64,000 nucleotides of DNA from Chitinophaga sp. 180180018-3 (GCF_037893185.1 NZ_CP140772.1:2728001-2792000); one strand, 5' to 3'. Positions 27,901 through 36,008 are shown, counted from the stretch's first letter. Made by a program: numbers and translations. The notes: generated by a model not told the origin, from the letters alone.

Positions 27901-30194
27901 CCCAGGCTATCGTGGAAAGTGTGCAGCAGCAGGTGCATGCTCAGGGAGGTCGTATTTCGATGCAGATTGTAGTAAATAACTACGGAGAACAATCCGCGCT
28001 AAGTGGTTTCTCTGGTTTGATGTATGTACTCCATAATGAGTATCCCGACGCTGCCGGGCAATTGCTGAGCGTTGCTGCGGGAGAAACGGCACTGTCGCTC
28101 GCCGTTAAACTGAAAGAGAGCGCCGGCATGTCTTTTCAACGTCATATCCGCTATGTCAATGGCACGCGTCAGGTGCCGGAATGGGAGGAATGGAAGAACA
28201 CTCCTTTGGGCATCAGTCGGCCCTGGCAAACAAACGGTGTTTATCTTATTACCGGCGGCGGCGGTGGCCTTGGATTGCTTTTCGCCGAGGAGATCGCCAG
28301 GCGTTGCAAGAGGGCCAGGATTATCCTGACAGGCCGCTCTTCACCAGATGCACGGCAGGAAGATCGGTTTCAACATCTCCGCCAGCTCGGGGCTGAAATT
28401 ACCTACCGTCAGGCAGATGTAAGCCGGAATGCTGAGGTGGCAACTCTCTTTGAGGATATCAGAAAAAACTACGGGCAGCTTAATGGCATCATACATGCAG
28501 CCGGTGTATTGCGCGACAACTTTATAGTGAAGAAAACAAATGCAGATATACACGACGTTTTAGCTGCTAAAACCAACGGCATTGTAAACCTGGACCAGGC
28601 CTGGGGCAGGCAGCCGCTTGATTTTTTCCTTTCATTCTCGTCGGTGGCAGGTGTATGGGGTACCGCCGGCCAGTCGGACTACGCCATGGGAAATGCTTTC
28701 GTTGACGCCTATACGCATTACCGCAATGAATTGGTGGCAGCCGGAGAGCGCAAGGGTAAAACAATTTCTATTAACTGGCCATACTGGCAGGAGGGAGGAA
28801 TGAAATTATCTTCCGCAATTATTGATCAATACAGGGAGAATACAGGTATGGCACCGCTCACAACAACAGCCGGTATCAGCGCTTTTTACGGGATCATGAG
28901 CGCAGGCGTCAGCCAGGTGATGGTTGTACAGGGAGATGTCGTGAAAATCAGGAAACTCTTGTCGCCACCTGCACCGAAGAACACGGCTCCTGTTCCACCG
29001 CCGTCGCGGAATAAAATGCCGGCGGCTGATTTGGGCACATTGCTGAAGGAAAAAGTAGCAGCGCTATTACAGGTAGATATACAGGAAATTGATGAAGACA
29101 CCCCATTGATTGAATATGGATTCGACTCTATTTTATTTACAGAATTCGCAAGAAAGTTGGGTGATACTTTTGGCGTGGAACTGAGTCCTGCCGTATTTTT
29201 TAGCTATCAGACGCTGAAAGCGCTGGCGGAATATCTGGTAACAGACAAGGGAATATCAGGTAGTAAATCTCCGGAAGCGCCACCCGTTTCCATCAACAGG
29301 GATGTTGCTTTTCCTGAATTGATCCAGCTCAATAAAGGCACAAGGGAACGCCCGGTTTTCTGGCTACATTCCGGCATGGGCAGTGTGGTGATGTACAATA
29401 AGCTGGCACAGCTTACAGAAAGGCCTTTCTTTGGTATTCAACCCCGGGGTTGGGCAGGTAGCCATGATCCCTTGAAAGGTGTTGTTGAAATGGCAGATTA
29501 CTATACCCGTATCATCACATCCGTTCAGCTGGAAGGCCCTTACGACCTGGGCGGATATTCACTCGGAGGAACGCTTGCTTATGAGATTACACGGCAACTG
29601 CAGGCCGCTGGCAAGTCAGTGAATTCAGTAGTGATGATCGATACCATTACCGGACCGTTGCTCAAAGAGTTTATGGTGAATGGCAATCACGCGCTGCTTA
29701 TACAAATGAATCTCCTGCTGCATTCCACTATTCATTACAGCGCATCCGGAATGACAGGATTGCTTATCCGGAATGATGAAGTGGATTTTGAAACAACAGA
29801 AAGCGCTTTCATTGAGCAGCTCATCGCTCTTTCCCGGAAGCGGGGTATGGAAAGTTTGCTGACGGAGCTGCCGGCGATGTTACACCGGCATACAAAGGTG
29901 CACCTTGCGTTTGAGCCGGACAAATATGCGCCGGGATTATTACCCGATCCGGCAGGTTTTGACTGTTACTACTTTGGTAACAGAAACAACCATTTGTATG
30001 GTGATATGGAACCTTACTACAGGCCTGTTACAGGGAATAGTCAGTCGGCGTTACATTACAGCCACGACGAGTGGAAGCGGCATATACCGCAGTTGAAGTT
30101 TATAGAGGTGGATGGCAGCAATCATTTTACTATGATGTCTGAGCAGCGTGCATTGAATGGCATTTTACCCGTGTGCGAAAGGCTGTACGCATGA
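24918..30194 (+). CDS. Single-module trans-AT type I polyketide synthase (KS-DH-KR-ACP-TE)
   Basis: I chose ATG 24918; a longer reading would need a TTG at 24873. In the 1758-residue product: ketosynthase (about 15-440) with DTACSSA (Cys185), VEAHGTGTPKGDP (His320) and NIGHLEAA (His363); a post-KS linker ending YPFEQKKYW, with no acyltransferase; dehydratase (about 630-900) with DHVINGRVILPG (His664) and LLDAATQ (Asp832); ketoreductase with TGGGGGLG (about 1113) and Tyr1255 in SDYAMGNAF; acyl carrier with GFDSI (Ser1404); and thioesterase with GYSLGG (Ser1548). All catalytic residues are present. It would be loaded by the AT of the divergent AT-PfaD protein and could release its product itself. 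Chain length and iteration are unknown. Confidence 0.93.
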   Translation: MKNSEKKLVCNDNMEIAIVGVACRFPGAGNYQEYWNNLVQGRSSISEIPPDRWRWEHYWGEQPASRKRSVSKWGGFIADIDAFDAGFFHISGREAQTMDPQQRIMMELAWTCFEDAGIPPYQLSGRSVGVFVGMSSMDYSDRQMLEHDLEVEAHHSTGSAAVLVPNRVSHFFNLRGPSFAVDTACSSALYAVHLAAQSILQGECKMALAGGINSLLNPIQYSYFSKTGMLSPTGSCKVFDESADGYVRGEGAGLVLLKPLKKALKHGDNIYGVIKGSAVNHNGNTHTISSPSSTAQAEVIQAAMQKAGITPDTISYVEAHGTGTPKGDPVEFASLTRAFNSYGQAGRPWPYCHIGSVKANIGHLEAAAGVASLVKVLMAMKHRQLPMQLNFKKLNPGINMNDSPFTLVNQLQEWAPLKDREGTPLPRRAAINAFGFGGTNAHLLVEEPPAIAQQPHETRPAALVCISAKTPAALRRKMQDLLNWLDKEGNTCTITDVGAALLTGREHFAVRFACVISSMQELKKILHQAMEENAEGTDNRKKDVPGSLQQLQSYREAVRMAKKNKDPQTFTEGLQILAGLYIDGYNTDWAELFNRKKIRRLNLPTYPFEQKKYWILRDTITPGPAIENKVVQTSHPLLHDDASTPSEPRYSSGFSGNEFFLSDHVINGRVILPGVAYLEMAREAIAGKVTNQNTDGNTIVLRNVVWARPFVAEKEKENGHLYTGINNNMGYYIYQQDESGRKTVYSEGTFRIQTALTAPVHDLVSLQASCNKSVFSGEQCYELFRQRGIHYGPTFQLLEKIYTGENKVMARLSALKEQSSDNNFLLHPALLDAATQAAIGLLASLEGKGHPVVPYVPFALNELLIYSPCTSATWSIVSYSNESVTDEKVRQLNIDVCNPDGSVCVQLKGLMLRAFEEEKPVAELGEEPLLLFEPVWKEAPALAHGGEAPGSNHLVVLCGLDHINPADISRAMEGAHCIPLMPAPGDIARQFNAYAQAIVESVQQQVHAQGGRISMQIVVNNYGEQSALSGFSGLMYVLHNEYPDAAGQLLSVAAGETALSLAVKLKESAGMSFQRHIRYVNGTRQVPEWEEWKNTPLGISRPWQTNGVYLITGGGGGLGLLFAEEIARRCKRARIILTGRSSPDARQEDRFQHLRQLGAEITYRQADVSRNAEVATLFEDIRKNYGQLNGIIHAAGVLRDNFIVKKTNADIHDVLAAKTNGIVNLDQAWGRQPLDFFLSFSSVAGVWGTAGQSDYAMGNAFVDAYTHYRNELVAAGERKGKTISINWPYWQEGGMKLSSAIIDQYRENTGMAPLTTTAGISAFYGIMSAGVSQVMVVQGDVVKIRKLLSPPAPKNTAPVPPPSRNKMPAADLGTLLKEKVAALLQVDIQEIDEDTPLIEYGFDSILFTEFARKLGDTFGVELSPAVFFSYQTLKALAEYLVTDKGISGSKSPEAPPVSINRDVAFPELIQLNKGTRERPVFWLHSGMGSVVMYNKLAQLTERPFFGIQPRGWAGSHDPLKGVVEMADYYTRIITSVQLEGPYDLGGYSLGGTLAYEITRQLQAAGKSVNSVVMIDTITGPLLKEFMVNGNHALLIQMNLLLHSTIHYSASGMTGLLIRNDEVDFETTESAFIEQLIALSRKRGMESLLTELPAMLHRHTKVHLAFEPDKYAPGLLPDPAGFDCYYFGNRNNHLYGDMEPYYRPVTGNSQSALHYSHDEWKRHIPQLKFIEVDGSNHFTMMSEQRALNGILPVCERLYA

Positions 30195-30213
30195 AAGATA
30201 GTATCAGGCTTGT

Positions 30214-31131
30214 TTAATTGAACGCTTGCCGGAATGCTGACGGGGAAAGACTGGTTTTGCGCTTGAATAATTTAGTAAATGATGGAGGATGGTCAAACCC
30301 CAATTCGTAGGCTATTTCACTAACGGATAAAGCTGTTGTGGACAGCATTTCTTTTGCTTTTTCAATGAGCTTTTCATGGATGAACTGCCGGGTACTTTGG
30401 CCTGTAAGCGTTTTTAGTAGCCGGCTTAGATAATTGGAGGAAATATTTAATTCACTGGCGATAGATTGAACCGTAGGCAACCCTTTGGTGATTAAATCAC
30501 CATTGCTGAAACAGGTATGTAGTAATGCTTCCAGACGATCGAGGATTTGGTGATTGGTAATTTTACGGGTCATAAACTGCCGTTCATAAAACCGTTCCGA
30601 ATAGTTGAGCAATGTTTCAATGTGCGAGATAAGGATATTCTGGCTAAACCGGTCGGGGTTGCCAAGATATTCCTGCCTGATGTTCGCTATGATTCCATTA
30701 ATGATAATCTCCTCCTTTTTTGAAAGAAACAGGGCTTCATTAGCAGCATAGCCAAAGAAATCATATTGCCTGATGTGTTTGGCCAGCGATGTATTCCACA
30801 GGAAATCAGGATGAATCAGCAGCATCCAGCCTGATTTCTTTATAACCACATTTGGTTCAACTTCAATCCTGAATACCTGGTTAGGTGAAATAAAAAACAT
30901 AATGCCTTCATCGAAATCATACTCCTGTTGGCCATATCTTAGTTTGGCATTCAATCCTCTTTTGATGGAAATATGGTAGAAGTCCAGCACCCAGTTTGCT
31001 TCACCGGCAATGGGAGGGCGTTTAATATCGCTATAGTCCACTACGCTGATGAGCGGATGTTCGGGAGCTGGTAAGCCCCTTAGTTTATGAAACTCGGTAA
31101 TTGTTTTTATTCGTGTCGGATTCAGTTCCAT
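30214..31131 (-). CDS. AraC-family transcriptional regulator
   Basis: This 305-residue protein has an N-terminal sensing region (about 1-200) and a C-terminal AraC helix-turn-helix domain (about 215-300) with SELNISSNYLSRLLKTLTG and SEIAYELGFDHPPSFTKLFK. It is convergent with the synthase gene, 19 bp away. It and the DoxX-like gene upstream (15 bp) form a probable operon. Whether it controls the polyketide genes or only its neighbour is not known. Confidence 0.88.
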   Translation of the reverse strand: MELNPTRIKTITEFHKLRGLPAPEHPLISVVDYSDIKRPPIAGEANWVLDFYHISIKRGLNAKLRYGQQEYDFDEGIMFFISPNQVFRIEVEPNVVIKKSGWMLLIHPDFLWNTSLAKHIRQYDFFGYAANEALFLSKKEEIIINGIIANIRQEYLGNPDRFSQNILISHIETLLNYSERFYERQFMTRKITNHQILDRLEALLHTCFSNGDLITKGLPTVQSIASELNISSNYLSRLLKTLTGQSTRQFIHEKLIEKAKEMLSTTALSVSEIAYELGFDHPPSFTKLFKRKTSLSPSAFRQAFN

Positions 31132-31145
31132 ATTGCAAAGTTAAT

Positions 31146-31505
31146 TCAGAACCGGTAACAGGCAACAACGAACGAAAGTACCAATGCAGATAAAATTACC
31201 GGGAGTGGCTTATATGTTTTCCTTTTAATGTGAAAAATGGTTGCGCCAAACATGACCAGGCAGAAACACATAGCGGTAACAGCAGTAAGAGACGGGCAAA
31301 TGCTGAGTGCCTGAGGTACAAGGATACCTATGGCTCCAAGCGCCTCCAGGAAACCAAGAATGATAATTGGTACCGGATTCCCGCCGAAAGGGAGCGCCTT
31401 ATTGTTGATCATTTTTTCTACCGGGGTGGATAGTTTCCTGTAAGCGCCATACCCGAACCAAATTGCCAGAAGAATTTGAAAAATCCAAAGTGTCAGGTTA
31501 TTCAT
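31146..31505 (-). CDS. DoxX-like membrane protein
   Basis: This 119-residue protein has four predicted membrane helices and the DoxX-like pattern of a small four-helix protein with an early RKL motif (GYGAYRKLSTP) and IILGFLEALGAIGIL. The DoxX-like family is broad and mostly of unknown function, with some members linked to redox metabolism. It is encoded just upstream of the AraC regulator, a common pair in Bacteroidota. Confidence 0.75.
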   Translation of the reverse strand: MNNLTLWIFQILLAIWFGYGAYRKLSTPVEKMINNKALPFGGNPVPIIILGFLEALGAIGILVPQALSICPSLTAVTAMCFCLVMFGATIFHIKRKTYKPLPVILSALVLSFVVACYRF

Positions 31506-31580
31506 TTTTCTTGTTTTTTGTTAGCACAAAGGTCAGTAACAACAAGAAAATAGATTTAACCCAATCCGGCTTTGTCTTAT

Positions 31581-31643
31581 CCAAAAACAGACTCATTGTA
31601 TAGCTGTTTGCGGTCATACAAAAAGCTATTCAATGAGTCTGTT
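31581..31643 (-). terminator. Long-armed minus-strand hairpin/terminator
   Basis: Arms 31586-31605 and 31624-31643 are complementary over 20 bp with one mismatch, 18-base loop. On the minus strand a TTTTT tract follows. It overlaps the stop of the truncated gene at 31626 and would terminate it. Confidence 0.65.
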
Positions 31644-32216
31644 GAGTTGAGAGTTCAGGTAATGGGCTATTAATAGCCGGTTGCCCTGTCTATCTGTTTT
31701 GTACAGATTCCAGGCGTTGGCGTTGATAGTTTCCAAATGGAAATAGAGGGAGGTGTTCTTCAGTTCTCTTTTCACCCAATCAGGGAAGGCATTGGCAGCC
31801 CTGGCTTCTTCCCAGGTTCTGACAGCATGGAAAATAGCTTGTTTGTCGGGGCAGGAGGAGGCAGATTTATCAGAAAGATTCAGCACGTATGTTACTCCCT
31901 GACCAATAGAAACAGCCTGTATATTCTCGAATTCCTGTACCGTAGAACTGGCATTGAGGCCAAAATTTCCACCGAACGAAGAAGGGAAATAATTTCCAAA
32001 GGTTACGTTCCGGAGATCTTTTCCTTCAATACCCCAGGTTCTTGTTTTATTACTGTAAAGATGATCTCCTCCACCAACGTTCCATACGCTGTGATAATGC
32101 CAGCTGCCTCCGGAAAGGGTAGCGCCGGTGATCCTGATCAGATCAATACCTTGTTGCCTGGTGGCATCGAACAGGCGCCTGTAAAAGCGGCGATCATAAA
32201 AGCACCCGCCTGTATG
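31626..32216 (-). pseudogene. Truncated gene: C-terminal part of a secreted or surface protein
   Basis: The minus-strand frame is open for about 197 codons from just after a TAA at 32217-32219 to the stop at 31626. It reads like real protein (RRFYRRLFDATRQQGIDLIR, SGGSWHYHSVWNVGGGD, LYFHLETINANAWNLY) but has no usable start except a GTG at 31886 that would give only 86 residues. I do not recognise the family. I read it as the tail of a gene whose 5' part was lost in a rearrangement with the plus-strand LamG-like remnant that abuts it. Confidence 0.6.
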
Positions 32217-32395
32217 TTAATGGAAAGATGATACAAAACCTGCAGGGACAAAAGGTGAGTTTCCCTGGTACGAAAGACTCGATGACGAAAGTGCAGACGC
32301 TGTTCTTTCCATTGAAATATGTGGGTGATGCGTCGCATGCCTTCAAGGGCGTGATAAAAGACATTAAGGTCTGGAACAGCGCGGACAAGCTATAG
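32207..32395 (+). pseudogene. Truncated gene: LamG/concanavalin-like domain tail
   Basis: The plus-strand frame reads RLYVNGKMIQNLQGQKVSFP, later FKGVIKDIKVWNSADKL, and stops at TAG 32393-32395. The 'RLYVNGK' strand and the 'F.G.I.DI.VWN.A' end are typical of the laminin-G/concanavalin-type lectin fold. The frame continues upstream only to a TGA near 32135, overlapping the other remnant, so the 5' part of the gene is missing. It keeps its own terminator at 32403-32435. Confidence 0.6.
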
Positions 32396-32402
32396 TAAAA
32401 AG

Positions 32403-32435
32403 AACGGTTATCCCTGTAATCTGGGATAACCGTTT
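32403..32435 (+). terminator. Intrinsic terminator after the LamG-like remnant
   Basis: Perfect 12-bp stem AACGGTTATCCC (32403-32414) with GGGATAACCGTT (32423-32434), 8-base loop and a short T-run. It may also serve the minus-strand remnant that faces it. Confidence 0.75.
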
Positions 32436-32459
32436 CAGAACTGCCTCCGGAAAGAATGC

Positions 32460-32636
32460 TCATTTCATCGTGAAGGTTTCATCGAATGAAGTCCGGTGGG
32501 TGCTTCCCGGTTGGTTCATCCAGTATTTTACCCTCAGGATACGGCTTTGGGGATCAAACTTGTTGATCACCCATTGCCCAGGCTGATGCAACGCCTGTTG
32601 CCCCGGTAATAAATCCTGAACCCTCTTGCAGGGATT
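32460..32636 (-). pseudogene. Third remnant: C-terminal fragment of an unknown protein
   Basis: A minus-strand frame of about 58 codons is open between TAA (32637-32639) and TGA (32460-32462) and reads INKFDPQSRILRVKYWMNQP followed by THRTSFDETFTMK. It has protein-like composition but no start codon. I do not recognise the family. It lies in the same decayed interval as the two larger remnants, so I treat it as another gene tail. Confidence 0.4.
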
Positions 32637-32679
32637 TTACTTAATTTGGCAGATAAATATCCTATCCGGACAAATCCAT

Positions 32680-32711
32680 TTTACAACCCGTTGGCGCATC
32701 ATTTAATTTTG
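32680..32711 (+). promoter_or_regulatory. Candidate Bacteroidota promoter for the lipocalin-like gene
   Basis: TAATTTTG at 32704-32711 matches the Bacteroidota -7 consensus TAnnTTTG exactly and lies 23 bp before the ATG at 32735. The -33 element is poor (TTT/TTA around 32680 rather than TTG). Confidence 0.45.
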
Positions 32712-32734
32712 GATGAAACAAAAAAAATTGCACC

Positions 32735-33154
32735 ATGAAAGCTGTTTTTGGTAAATCCATTTTTATCCTGTTGGCGGGAGCTGCATTGCTAAACGCTTGT
32801 AGCAGAACGGAAGAAGCGCATACCTCCCTGGATGAAGTTAAAGGAGATTGGGTACTATCCGATCTCATGCAGGTGAACGGCCAGGACGGGGCGCCCCGGC
32901 TGGCAGCAGATCTTGAAACAATGAATTATTCATTAGTGCGCCTTTATGGCGATGGAACTTTCAACACTTCCGGGATGGCGAAAGGTAATTGGGACAAGCA
33001 GGGTAACAATATCATTTTTAATCCCGGTACCGGTCAGCGTTTAGCCGTCCGGGTTACCCAGGCAAATGACAAGAACATGATCCTGGAACAGACGTATGAT
33101 CCGGCCGGTAACAAAGCAGGAGGAACCATTTATTACCAGTTTACTAAAAAGTAA
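32735..33154 (+). CDS. Lipocalin-like lipoprotein
   Basis: This 139-residue protein has a signal sequence and a lipobox ALLNAC (cysteine 22). The body has the 'GDWVL' start, LYGDGTFNTSGM, and a beta-rich pattern ending GGTIYYQFTKK, which fits the small lipocalin-like lipoproteins of Bacteroidota. These form a beta-barrel that may hold a small hydrophobic ligand. A terminator follows, so it is a single-gene unit ahead of the LytS/LytTR pair. Confidence 0.7.
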   Translation: MKAVFGKSIFILLAGAALLNACSRTEEAHTSLDEVKGDWVLSDLMQVNGQDGAPRLAADLETMNYSLVRLYGDGTFNTSGMAKGNWDKQGNNIIFNPGTGQRLAVRVTQANDKNMILEQTYDPAGNKAGGTIYYQFTKK

Positions 33155-33162
33155 TGGAAAGA

Positions 33163-33205
33163 GGTGGAAATATGTTTATCAGGCCGCTGTTTCCACCCTT
33201 TTTTT
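33163..33205 (+). terminator. Intrinsic terminator after the lipocalin-like gene
   Basis: GGTGGAAA (33163-33170) pairs with TTTCCACC (33190-33197), followed by CTTTTTTT. A possible upstream GTG start for the next gene (33164) lies inside this stem, which argues for ATG 33227 instead. Confidence 0.75.
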
Positions 33206-33226
33206 ATCAGGCAATTCATCAATGAA

Positions 33227-34267
33227 ATGAAGAAATATATAGTACTGCTGCATATTCTTTTCTGGATATCAGTACCATTTATATTGACATTTATTAGCTG
33301 GATATACCAGTTTACGGCATTCGTTCCTGTAAAGGGGATCATAAGCCGCAGTTATCTCACCGTATTTTACCAGACCGCCCTGATTAATTTTGTATTGGTG
33401 CTGGTGGGATGCGCTACTTTTTATCTTACTTTATCTATTGCCATTTCTGCTGCCGGTAGTATTTTTTTAAAGAAGACAAACATCATCAAACTACTGCTGA
33501 TATTGGTGCTGCCAGGCATGTTAATCTTGTTACTCAGCAGTGTTTCATTTGCCGTTTACTGGTCATTCGGATACTTCCTGCTCAGCGCCTATCTGGCAGT
33601 TGTGCCTTTTGCATGGATGGGTATATTATCGGCTGTGGTACAGACGTTAATCACTACAAAAGATGAATTGCTGTTGCTGGAAAAGGTTAACACAGCAGCA
33701 CAGCTGGATCTTGTGAAATCAAGAACAGATCCGCATTTTCTCTTCAATACCATCAATAATATAGATTCGCTGCTGATAAAGGATCCGGAAAAAGCATCGC
33801 AATACCTTAACAGACTTTCCGGCTTATTGCGATTTATGTTGTATGAATCGGCTGCCGGAGAAATCCCGCTCGCGTCGGAAATCAATTACATAACCGAATA
33901 TATTAATTTGGAGAAGATCCGGTCTGTTAATCCGGAATTTGTTAAATTCAGTGTACATGGTAATGTCAATGGCCATCTGGTGGCGCCGATGGTATTTATT
34001 CCGATCCTGGAGAATGCGTTCAAGCATGTTAGCAGCAGAACTACTGCGGCGGCAATAGTGGCAGAGCTGGATATACAGGATCGCGAAATAGTTTTCAAAT
34101 GCATGAATATGTACGACAGCAATAAAAGAAGTACCCTGATGAATAACGGCCTCGGCTGGGGGCTCATCAGGCAGCGACTGGAGCTGCTCTACGGAAATCG
34201 CTACCGGATGGAAGTGAATAAACACGAAATGTATTACGAAGTGGTGTTAACGTTATTTAAATGCTGA
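33227..34267 (+). CDS. LytS-family sensor histidine kinase
   Basis: I chose ATG 33227 (MKKYIVLLH), giving 346 residues; the upstream GTG at 33164 lies in a terminator. Four membrane helices occupy about residues 1-140. The kinase domain (PF06580 type) has SRTDPHFLFNTINNIDSLL with the phospho-acceptor histidine, and the ATP-binding part has FIPILENAFKHV and GLGWGLIRQRLELLYG. It would sense an envelope signal and pass phosphate to the LytTR response regulator whose gene overlaps its end by 7 bp. Confidence 0.9.
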   Translation: MKKYIVLLHILFWISVPFILTFISWIYQFTAFVPVKGIISRSYLTVFYQTALINFVLVLVGCATFYLTLSIAISAAGSIFLKKTNIIKLLLILVLPGMLILLLSSVSFAVYWSFGYFLLSAYLAVVPFAWMGILSAVVQTLITTKDELLLLEKVNTAAQLDLVKSRTDPHFLFNTINNIDSLLIKDPEKASQYLNRLSGLLRFMLYESAAGEIPLASEINYITEYINLEKIRSVNPEFVKFSVHGNVNGHLVAPMVFIPILENAFKHVSSRTTAAAIVAELDIQDREIVFKCMNMYDSNKRSTLMNNGLGWGLIRQRLELLYGNRYRMEVNKHEMYYEVVLTLFKC

Positions 34268-34956
34268 TTGATTGCATAGTTATTGAAGATGAGCCACTGG
34301 CAATGGATAAAGCAATTGATTTTATCCACAGGGTACCGTATTTGAATCTGAAGCAAACATTTCACCGTAGCATGGAAGCTTTGCTATACCTGAAAGAAAA
34401 CCCGGTTACACTGGTGTTTGTGGATATAGAAATGGAAGAATTGAATGGATTACAACTCATAGCCTCGCTAAAAAATGTGCCATGTGTAATTATCACTACC
34501 GCCTATGAACAATATGCTTTAAAAGGATATGAACTGAATGTGACCGATTATTTGTTGAAGCCGTTCGATTTCCCGCGTTTCCTGAAAGCAGTGGAGAAGG
34601 TACATGAGCAGGTGCAGAACAGGCGTGCGGAAGTAAGGGATTTTTTCTTTGTGCAGTCGGAATACCGCAGTATTAAAGTTTTTTACAGCGATGTAATTTA
34701 CATTGAAGGAATGAGGGATTATCGCTGTATTTATACCGAGAAAGAGAAAATACTCACACTGCAGACTTTCAACGAGCTCGAATCGCTGGTAAACCGCGAA
34801 AAGTTGTGCAGGATACATAAATCATTTATGGTGGCGATAGACAAAGTAGCGTTTATTGAACGTGGGCAGGTGAAGATCCGGGATAAGATGCTGCCTGTCA
34901 GCGAAACCTACAAACGCGACTTTTATGCACTGCTGGGGTTTAAAGATGTAAGGTAG
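34261..34956 (+). CDS. LytTR-type response regulator
   Basis: This 231-residue protein has a receiver domain with phospho-acceptor Asp55 in LVFVDIEMEELNG and a LytTR DNA-binding domain (about 130-230) with YIEGMRDYRCIYTEK and LCRIHKSFMVAIDKV. It overlaps the sensor kinase gene by 7 bp, so the two are translationally coupled and form a two-component pair. Targets are unknown; the following genes are possible ones. Confidence 0.93.
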   Translation: MLIDCIVIEDEPLAMDKAIDFIHRVPYLNLKQTFHRSMEALLYLKENPVTLVFVDIEMEELNGLQLIASLKNVPCVIITTAYEQYALKGYELNVTDYLLKPFDFPRFLKAVEKVHEQVQNRRAEVRDFFFVQSEYRSIKVFYSDVIYIEGMRDYRCIYTEKEKILTLQTFNELESLVNREKLCRIHKSFMVAIDKVAFIERGQVKIRDKMLPVSETYKRDFYALLGFKDVR

Positions 34957-35030
34957 CCTGACAATGGTTGATTTTTTGGATAAGTAAATATGTTGCCTTA
35001 TTTTAGGTATCGAACACTAATTCCGGCTGT

Positions 35031-35996
35031 ATGAAGGGTTTTTGGAGATACTTCTGGCTACTGTATATACTATTCTTCGCTATTCCCTTTCCCATGCTGC
35101 TTTACTACAATGCGGAGGATAAAAGTACCAGCGCAACCGCGCCCTGGCTGGCACTTACCTGGCTGGCCTTGTCTGTATTACTGTGGATAGCATTGCTGCG
35201 AGGCTGGTTCCGCAAATGGATATTGAATGTTTTTATTATGAAGAATAATATCCGGCGACTGGCCCAAACCGGTACCAGAGCAGTCGCCAGGGTAGTGGAA
35301 AGTAAAACGTTGACGCGAAGAAGGAAAGATATAGTGGCCATGCAGATGAAAGTCACCTTGCAGAATTTCTCAGGAACAGAGATTAGTGAAGAGCTGGAAA
35401 TAAATGATTCCAAGCCGGAACTGCAGCGTTATGATAAGGGAAAAACAATTCACCTCCTGATAGACCGAACATTGAAATCTGTTCCATATTTATCAGTGGA
35501 AGACACAACGGTGACTGTAAAAGTGGCGCGGTTAGCAGCACAGATTCTCGGTTGGGTAGTTATCCTTGTGGCGGTGCTCTGGTACTATGATTATGCTTAC
35601 ACGCACGAAAACAATGGCACCGGCTGGCGCTTTTTGAAATTTTATCATCCCCTTGTACTATGTCCACTGATCCTGCTTGTAACGCGCGTTGGGTTGCGGA
35701 AATTATTGGATGTGCTTGGTGGCTCGCCTTCGGAACTGCTTAAACTGAAATATTTCGGACTTCGGACAGACGCCGCGATTGTGTCGGCCACTCAAACCGG
35801 CACTTACATCAATGAACAGCCGCAGGTGAAATTTGAGTTGAGTTACCAGGATTATAGTGGTCGCGTACATACGGCTACGTTGAAGAAAATTGTTTCGCTG
35901 CTGGATCTGGGAGTTGCACAACAGAAAACTGTACCTGTATTTTACCTGAAGCTGAGCCCCGGCGTGGTGGCCTTCGCCAGCGATATAGAAGACTAA
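35031..35996 (+). CDS. Membrane protein with two DUF3592-like repeats
   Basis: This 321-residue protein has two hydrophobic helices at each of two places (about 8-60 and 172-225), each pair followed by a similar beta-rich domain. The first domain (about 82-168) contains GTRAVARVVESKTLTRRR and the second (about 248-321) GLRTDAAIVSATQTGTYINE. Both share the 'G..A.A.V.S.....' opening, a central 'V.L....G' strand and an ending like V-P-Y/VFYLKL. This recalls DUF3592, which here would be present twice. The function is unknown. It lies 74 bp after the response regulator gene and 12 bp before the next lipoprotein gene. Confidence 0.6.
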   Translation: MKGFWRYFWLLYILFFAIPFPMLLYYNAEDKSTSATAPWLALTWLALSVLLWIALLRGWFRKWILNVFIMKNNIRRLAQTGTRAVARVVESKTLTRRRKDIVAMQMKVTLQNFSGTEISEELEINDSKPELQRYDKGKTIHLLIDRTLKSVPYLSVEDTTVTVKVARLAAQILGWVVILVAVLWYYDYAYTHENNGTGWRFLKFYHPLVLCPLILLVTRVGLRKLLDVLGGSPSELLKLKYFGLRTDAAIVSATQTGTYINEQPQVKFELSYQDYSGRVHTATLKKIVSLLDLGVAQQKTVPVFYLKLSPGVVAFASDIED

Positions 35997-36008
35997 AATA
36001 ACAATATT

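Noticed and set aside
20841..30194. A polyunsaturated fatty acid (pfa) synthase, suggested by the PfaD domain.
   Set aside because: Such systems have several tandem ACPs and separate PfaA, B and C proteins. Here there is one ACP in one KS-DH-KR-ACP-TE protein with a terminal thioesterase.
31737..32231. A 164-residue plus-strand open frame.
   Set aside because: It lies opposite convincing minus-strand protein sequence, and its translation has no recognisable features. I read it as a shadow.
33154..33227. Translation of the LytS gene from GTG 33164.
   Set aside because: This start lies inside the terminator stem of the previous gene; ATG 33227 begins the membrane region directly.
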